64,000 nt of DNA, taken from contig JAAONU010000013.1 of NCBI GenBank assembly GCA_012932295.1, positions 3,208,603 through 3,272,602 of the forward strand, given 5' to 3'. A program made the translations under genes and the position numbers. Of this stretch, positions 58,916-64,000 are shown piece by piece (positions within the stretch are counted from its first letter, which is position 1; the number at the start of each line of letters is the position of its first letter). Source of the DNA: Cyclina sinensis (Eukaryota > Mollusca > Bivalvia > Venerida > Veneridae). The notes beneath the pieces were generated by a model. That model saw nothing but the letters and a program-made list of their open reading frames with translations. It searched no databases and was not told the origin of the DNA.

Positions 58916-60389
58916 CTGTTCACAAAAAGTAGGAGATGTTATGTTATTTTGACATTCTCTTTATAAGCAGTCATCATGTATATTTTTACAATGGTCGTTT
59001 ATGTCTAGATAGCGTGGTCACTATAGTGTAGAAATCTCGTTCCAATTTGTGCTGCACGTGTAACTTTAAGACATGAGGGGTAGCACGCGGATTTAACATT
59101 GAAAGAAATATGGTAATTGTGTCTTTAGTTGGGCAAAGCTTTCAGAATATTGTGTCGTGTAGATGTCGAACAAAATAGAAATTTGCAATTGGAATTATGA
59201 GACGTCTAACGGAACGTCAACGTTGGCGGGCCATTGGTATGCTCCAGACCGGAAGAATACATACCCAAATTGCAGCTGACTTGAATGTTTCACAGTCCAT
59301 TGTCTATCGATTGTGACGTGATTGATATCCAAAGAAGTGGACTTCCAAGATATACTGACGTCCGAGACGATCGCTATGTTGTTAATCAAACTCTCCGTAA
59401 TAGAGCACGGCCGGCCACAAACCTTCAACAACGCCTTCGACGTGTTAGAGGGGTCTATGTCTCGAGACAGACAATCAGAAATCGCCTTCACTCAGACGGT
59501 CTTAACGCTAGGCGCCCTCAAGTGGTTGCTGTTGTCAGCAAGACATCGTCATGAACGTTTTGCGTGGTGTGAGAGCCGCGTCAGTGAAATATTAACCAAT
59601 GGTCACATGTGATGTTCAGTGACGAATCCAAATTCAACCTAGACTTTCGTAATGGTCGAAGAAGAGTTTAGCGTCGCCCAGGTGAACGTTTGGCAGACGT
59701 TGCTAGGGCTTAACACGACCGATAGGGGGTGGGTCCATTATGGTATGGGGTAGCGTCACTATGACTGCCAGAACACAGCTACATGTGTACTATGGCAGCG
59801 TGACTGGCCAGTACTACTGTGACAACATACTGGTTCCGCATGTTGTGGCGTTTGCTCAATGTCATGGCCAAGAATTCATGTTCCAGGATGATAACGCTAG
59901 GGCCCGTAGGGCAAAACTTGTCACTGAGTTCCTGGAAGAGCAACATATCCGTACTTTACCATGGCCAGCGATAAGCCCGGACTTATCACCAATTGAACAT
60001 GTGTGGGACATTCTTATAAAATGTGTCCGAAGACGTGATCCTCGACCCAGAACGTTACGTGAGTTCGGTGCGGCGCTGTAGGAAGAGTGGGACAGAATCC
60101 CTCAGCGCACCATCAGTGGCCTTCTTGGGAGTATGGGACGTCATAACAAGCATACCTTGTAGCGACGACAGAGGTGGTCCAACACGTTATTGAGGGCGTG
60201 TGAAAATGTTGACTAATGACTTTGGACGCTGATTACAGTATCTCAAGATGTCATGAAGAAGTTAAGTTTTCGGTCACAATGTGTCAATGAATTTATTTAA
60301 CTGATTAAATAAATATCAAAAGGTAAGGGCTTTCTTAATACCTTACAATAACAATATCACCGACAATATCTCCTACTTTTTGTGATCAG
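58916..60389 (+). mobile_element. Tc1/mariner (DD34E) DNA transposon, inactive
   Basis: Terminal inverted repeats CTGTTCACAAAAAGTAGGAG (left) and the inverse of CTCCTACTTTTTGTGATCAG (right) differ at one base; TA dinucleotides flank both ends (58914-58915 and 60390-60391), the standard target duplication. Length 1,474 bp, with a broken transposase on the + strand. Confidence 0.94.
59197..60162 (+). pseudogene. Broken Tc1-type transposase
   Basis: Reading begins MRRLTERQRWRAIGMLQTGR with an IAADLNVSQS helix-turn-helix segment, then stops at TGA 59314-59316. Further pieces lie in shifted frames: RNRARPATNLQQRLRR and VSRQTIRNRL (second DNA-binding helix), MFSDES (first catalytic D, codon 59621), FQDDN (second D, codon 59890) and SPDLSPIEH (E, codon 59995). 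Exactly 34 residues separate the second D and the E. Several stops and at least one frameshift make it non-functional. The family cuts and pastes DNA at TA sites. Confidence 0.93.
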
Positions 60390-60391
60390 TA

Positions 60392-61462
60392 TATGTATAT
60401 AAGTAAATAGATGGGTGTGCTTAGGTCAAAAAAATGTCACACTGACTACCTCAGTACGAAATTATATTCAAGTTGATATTATCACGTATGATATCGTCTA
60501 GACTCGCTGATCTTATTATGTTTGTTAGCTTTATTTTTTGTGTTTATCATAAAAACTGTATCATCAAAGGTACAGATTGTATAACTAACTGATGAAATTG
60601 CTTCAGACCGTGCACATCGACAGAATCATTTCTGCCTCGTAAAAGAGTGTATTCAACTTGTAATGCTAAGACCATTAAATTGAAATCAGTTTTATTCGAA
60701 ACGCTCCAAGGTTTTGTTTCTTCACAGATAATGATACGCTTTTCTTCTGAAACAAAGTAATTTGCAGAAGGGATAGACATTCCGAAAAGTACACAAAAAT
60801 CATTAATACTTTTGACTAGATAAACACCATTGCCTTGCCAAAGAAGACATTAAAATAAATCTAAAAATTCGTGAGGAAAATGTAAAACGGCACGAAATAA
60901 TTTCCCGTTGACTCATTATTATTTATCAATTGGATTTTATTTTAACACATAACAACAAATACATAAAACAGTGATCGGCGTGTATTTAAAGCAGAAAATG
61001 TTTTATTTTTACAAAAATATACAAGAACTGAATTTCGATGGATAACCAAAAATCATAATGAACCTATTCAGTTGCATTTCTGTCAGAAATATAATTTGTA
61101 TCTACATGTAGCTGATAAGAAGAAGCAAAAGACCAGATTGGTCAATGCTTGATATTTTTGAATTCACATAAATTCACGCGTTACCATTATCGGCCAGCGA
61201 ACTCTTGCTTAAACAATCTCCACATTTTAACGATGTGAAATTTCCATATACCAGTCTAACTGGTTTGTTTAATTTTGTTGCATTTCACAAGGGTCAAATA
61301 GTTACCAAATTGTTCGCAAAACTTTTTTGTTTGTAGATTTAAAGGTGACCTTCGTGACCTTTCAAGCGCTTCCCATTATACTCTAAGTCAATATATGTGT
61401 GATAATTGTCACGTTTTTATAAGCGAAAGCTTCTATCTACTATTTGAACTTATTTATCGTCG
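60392..61462. other. Intergenic, nothing recognised
   Basis: AT-rich, no coding, RNA or repeat feature supported. Confidence 0.65.
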
Positions 61463-61690
61463 GTACCGGTTGCCCATATGACCGACGACCCCTGAAGAGA
61501 TTAATTATTTTATGTTGTAGGGGTATTGCAAGATATAGAAAGCATCCCATTCCAGAGGCACCCCTGGTTCTGCTGCATGCTCAGTGTACAGCACTGACCT
61601 CGTTATAACGTTTCATCCGAAAGAAAATTGGTAATGTTAGTGGAGGAGCGGGGGATCGATCTCGTTACCACTGGACCACTGACCCGCTCC
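61463..61690 (-). mobile_element. tRNA-like SINE, uninterrupted copy
   Basis: On the minus strand the head reads GAGCGGGTCAGTGGTCCAGT then GAGATCGATCCCCC, a shortened tRNA-like promoter, followed by CTAACATTACCAATTTTCTT and GGATGAAACGTTATAACGAG, body motifs common in bivalve SINEs, and ends near ATATGGGCAACCGG. It is the same family as the SINE split at 12985-14632 and supplies its empty-site version. Confidence 0.75.
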
Positions 61691-64000
61691 CATGAAAGCT
61701 TCTAAAGCTGCACACCAGATTTTAAAGTTACAATCACATGACATCCTCTCCTCCATACATTCGCGTTGAGAAATAGTACTACAGGTTGTATGAGTTTTCA
61801 TTGCAGTTTTGATAAAAGTGCTTTGATATTGAAGAATTCTGTTTGATTCTGAAAGCATGGGGTATAATCTCATTTTTTTGGCAAGTCAAACTGTAAAACT
61901 AACAAGTCATTAATTTAGTATTCATCCGCAAAAGTTTCATTCATAAGATTTACTACGCATTGAAACAATCGCAACTTCTCGGACTTTGCTAATTAGCGAC
62001 GTATTCCGAATTTATGTAATTAGATAACGTAAACACGAAAAGGTACACGAACAACCAATCACGCTTTTGACTCTGTTGATAACACTTTTTTGTTGTTATG
62101 TTGTCAAATCAATCTGAATAACTCAAATATTTTCCTCTAATAAATGTGTTTAAAATATTTTAACTTGCTTGCTTTTAGCTTGCATGTTTATTAAATTATC
62201 AATGTCAATATATATTAATCTGTTTTCCCGAATCTTGACCCAAAAAAACAACAACAACAACATTTCTATATTATCAACTGTCCGTATTTATGGCGATAAT
62301 TCACGTTTTAACGAACGGAATATATTGTGTTTATGCCAAACACAAAAAGTATTTGAGGCTTCCATTAAACAAGCCATTTCTTGATTATACACAGCAGTTT
62401 CCTGAACCACGTTAGTCTGAACGAAAACAGTTAAACAGTACCTATATTCGGATACCGAAATTCGGATAACTGATGGAACGCCCGAAAATCGAAAATTCGA
62501 ATATTTTCCAATATTTATTTTAGTATTCGTTTCAATCCCTACTTTTTGATAACCTTTTACTTGTATATAATGTATATAATAATGTATATATTTTGATGCT
62601 TTCCTTGAAACACCTTGATTATTGATGAATACAGATCTCCAAATATCTTGGTCATAAAGAATGGAAGGATTAAAACATTTCAATGAAAGCGTTTGTGGTT
62701 TCACCGTGATCATGTTTTGCCTTACATTAATTTTATGCCACATTTCCTTCACAAAAGATAAGATCCAGTCTGAAACTATTAATACCTTAAAAAAATTATT
62801 TTTGTCGAAATTGGTTATTTAATGGAATGATTTCAAATCTGTCAAAGGTATAAATATGAAACTTGGAATATTTGCTTATTATGACAGGGCACAGTTGTAA
62901 GACAAGAAGCATTACTCTGAGAGCTTTTTTTAGAGTTCTACCTCATTTCAACTTGAAATGTTTGTTGAAATTGGTTATATATATAGAAATTTTTGAAAAC
63001 TACAAAAAATATTGTACTCATTCTTGCCATACTTGCTTCTGGGGACAGCATACTTTCTACTGGGGACAAGGCACATCTGTACCACAAGGGACATTACTAA
63101 GTGATCAAAGTTTTTAGAGTTATGCCCCTTTTTCACATGGAAAATAATTAAACTTTTGTATAAATATTAATATCTTGAACATTCACAATTACAAAGTTAT
63201 TCATCTTAAGTGAAGTGCATAACAGCAATAACTGAATAGCACCATAACACCCTTGAAATTAATTTTATTAAGTCGTTGCTCTTAACAAATGAGCGTTGGC
63301 ACTGAATGCGATGCTCTTGTTAAAGTCTCAAATGACCATAGTATCTCCCGTCACATCTGTACGTCACAACTCAGAAAATACTCGAGAGATTGAGTTTATA
63401 CTTTATACAATGGTCACACTTATGTGACAAGGAAGTCCCATCAATGACTCTACCTTGGTTCATTTTTGGATTATCTCCATTACTTTTATAATTTTCTAGA
63501 GCGTTTCTTAAAATGCAATTGAAGAAATTGATATGATTCTTATCACATGGATGCAGTAACAAAGAACAATCTTCACACATTATAACTTTCGCTTCTGACA
63601 GTACTCTCTGTGCTTTGATTTATCTATGATTTTCGTATTAGAAGTTTAAAGAATGCAAACTGTATACAGATACCGTAGTACAAACCGTTGAGCTTGAACT
63701 GTGAAGATATGGAGGGGAAATAACAAACAGGTCTCAAAATTTCGTCCTCGACCTATCGTCGAGATTGTGAACTTTACCGTAAGAAATTGCAGCAAATGGG
63801 AAAAACTGTGACAAATTTCATAAAAATCTTACAGAAAGTGTGCAAATCATAACATTGATAGATAGAGCGTTCTTACACAATAAAAAGAACTAATCCTTCG
63901 GTATTATTTGGTATATTAGACCACCAGCTTCTTGGTATCATTTAAAAAAAACGAGGCTTGTCCGAATACTGGATCAAAAATCAAAACAAGATGACATGTG
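61691..64000. other. Intergenic, no gene recognised
   Basis: AT-rich. The longest open frame (62288-62752, minus) has no recognisable domain and is probably chance. A TATATAAT-rich stretch lies near 62570-62592. Confidence 0.6.

Noticed and set aside
62288..62752. 154-codon minus-strand open frame
   Set aside because: No domain, signal peptide or family pattern; such a length is plausible by chance in 64 kb, and no splice context supports it.

Overview
This window is AT-rich, intron-rich animal DNA, most likely from a bivalve mollusc. The grounds are two split metazoan genes with GT-AG introns, tRNA-derived SINEs of bivalve type, repeats carrying GTCC-rich microsatellites, and hairpin-ended elements finishing in AGGGCCATCATGGCCCT. 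Species cannot be told. Everything here was read by eye: no alignment, coverage or expression data were used.

Two protein-coding genes can be assembled, both on the + strand. (1) A Prickle orthologue has its last four coding exons at 6660-6840, 27455-27706, 27924-28127 and 28388-29809, with its start left of the window. The 685 visible residues contain the PET domain, three LIM domains, a low-complexity tail and a C-terminal CTIS prenylation box. (2) A complete SLC6-family Na+/Cl--dependent transporter has 15 coding exons between 36936 and 47501 (679 residues). It has intact ion-site residues and lacks the TM1 aspartate of monoamine carriers, so an amino-acid substrate (glycine-transporter-like) is likely.

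Layout: 1-6659 upstream Prickle intron with a degenerate 25-bp minisatellite and a dispersed repeat; 6841-27454 a 20.6-kb intron splitting the PET domain, holding a Helentron-like element nested in a SINE, a second SINE with a clean target-site duplication, and a 55-bp echo of the last Prickle exon; 29810-36935 intergenic, dominated by two foldback structures; 36936-47501 the SLC6 gene, whose introns hold a MITE, two minisatellites, a short tandem repeat and a Helentron-like element ending 31 bp before an acceptor; 47502-50576 gene-poor; 50577-52982 a chimeric degenerate duplicate of Prickle (intron piece joined to the 3' end of the last exon and 3' flank); 53160-54120 a 14/28-bp minisatellite; 54121-64000 no genes, but two SINEs, a truncated Helentron-like repeat and a broken Tc1/mariner element.

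The two genes show no functional link; they are simply adjacent. The most notable structures are the family of elements with conserved end hairpins but unrelated internal arrays, and the direct Prickle-tail duplication that brackets the entire SLC6 gene.
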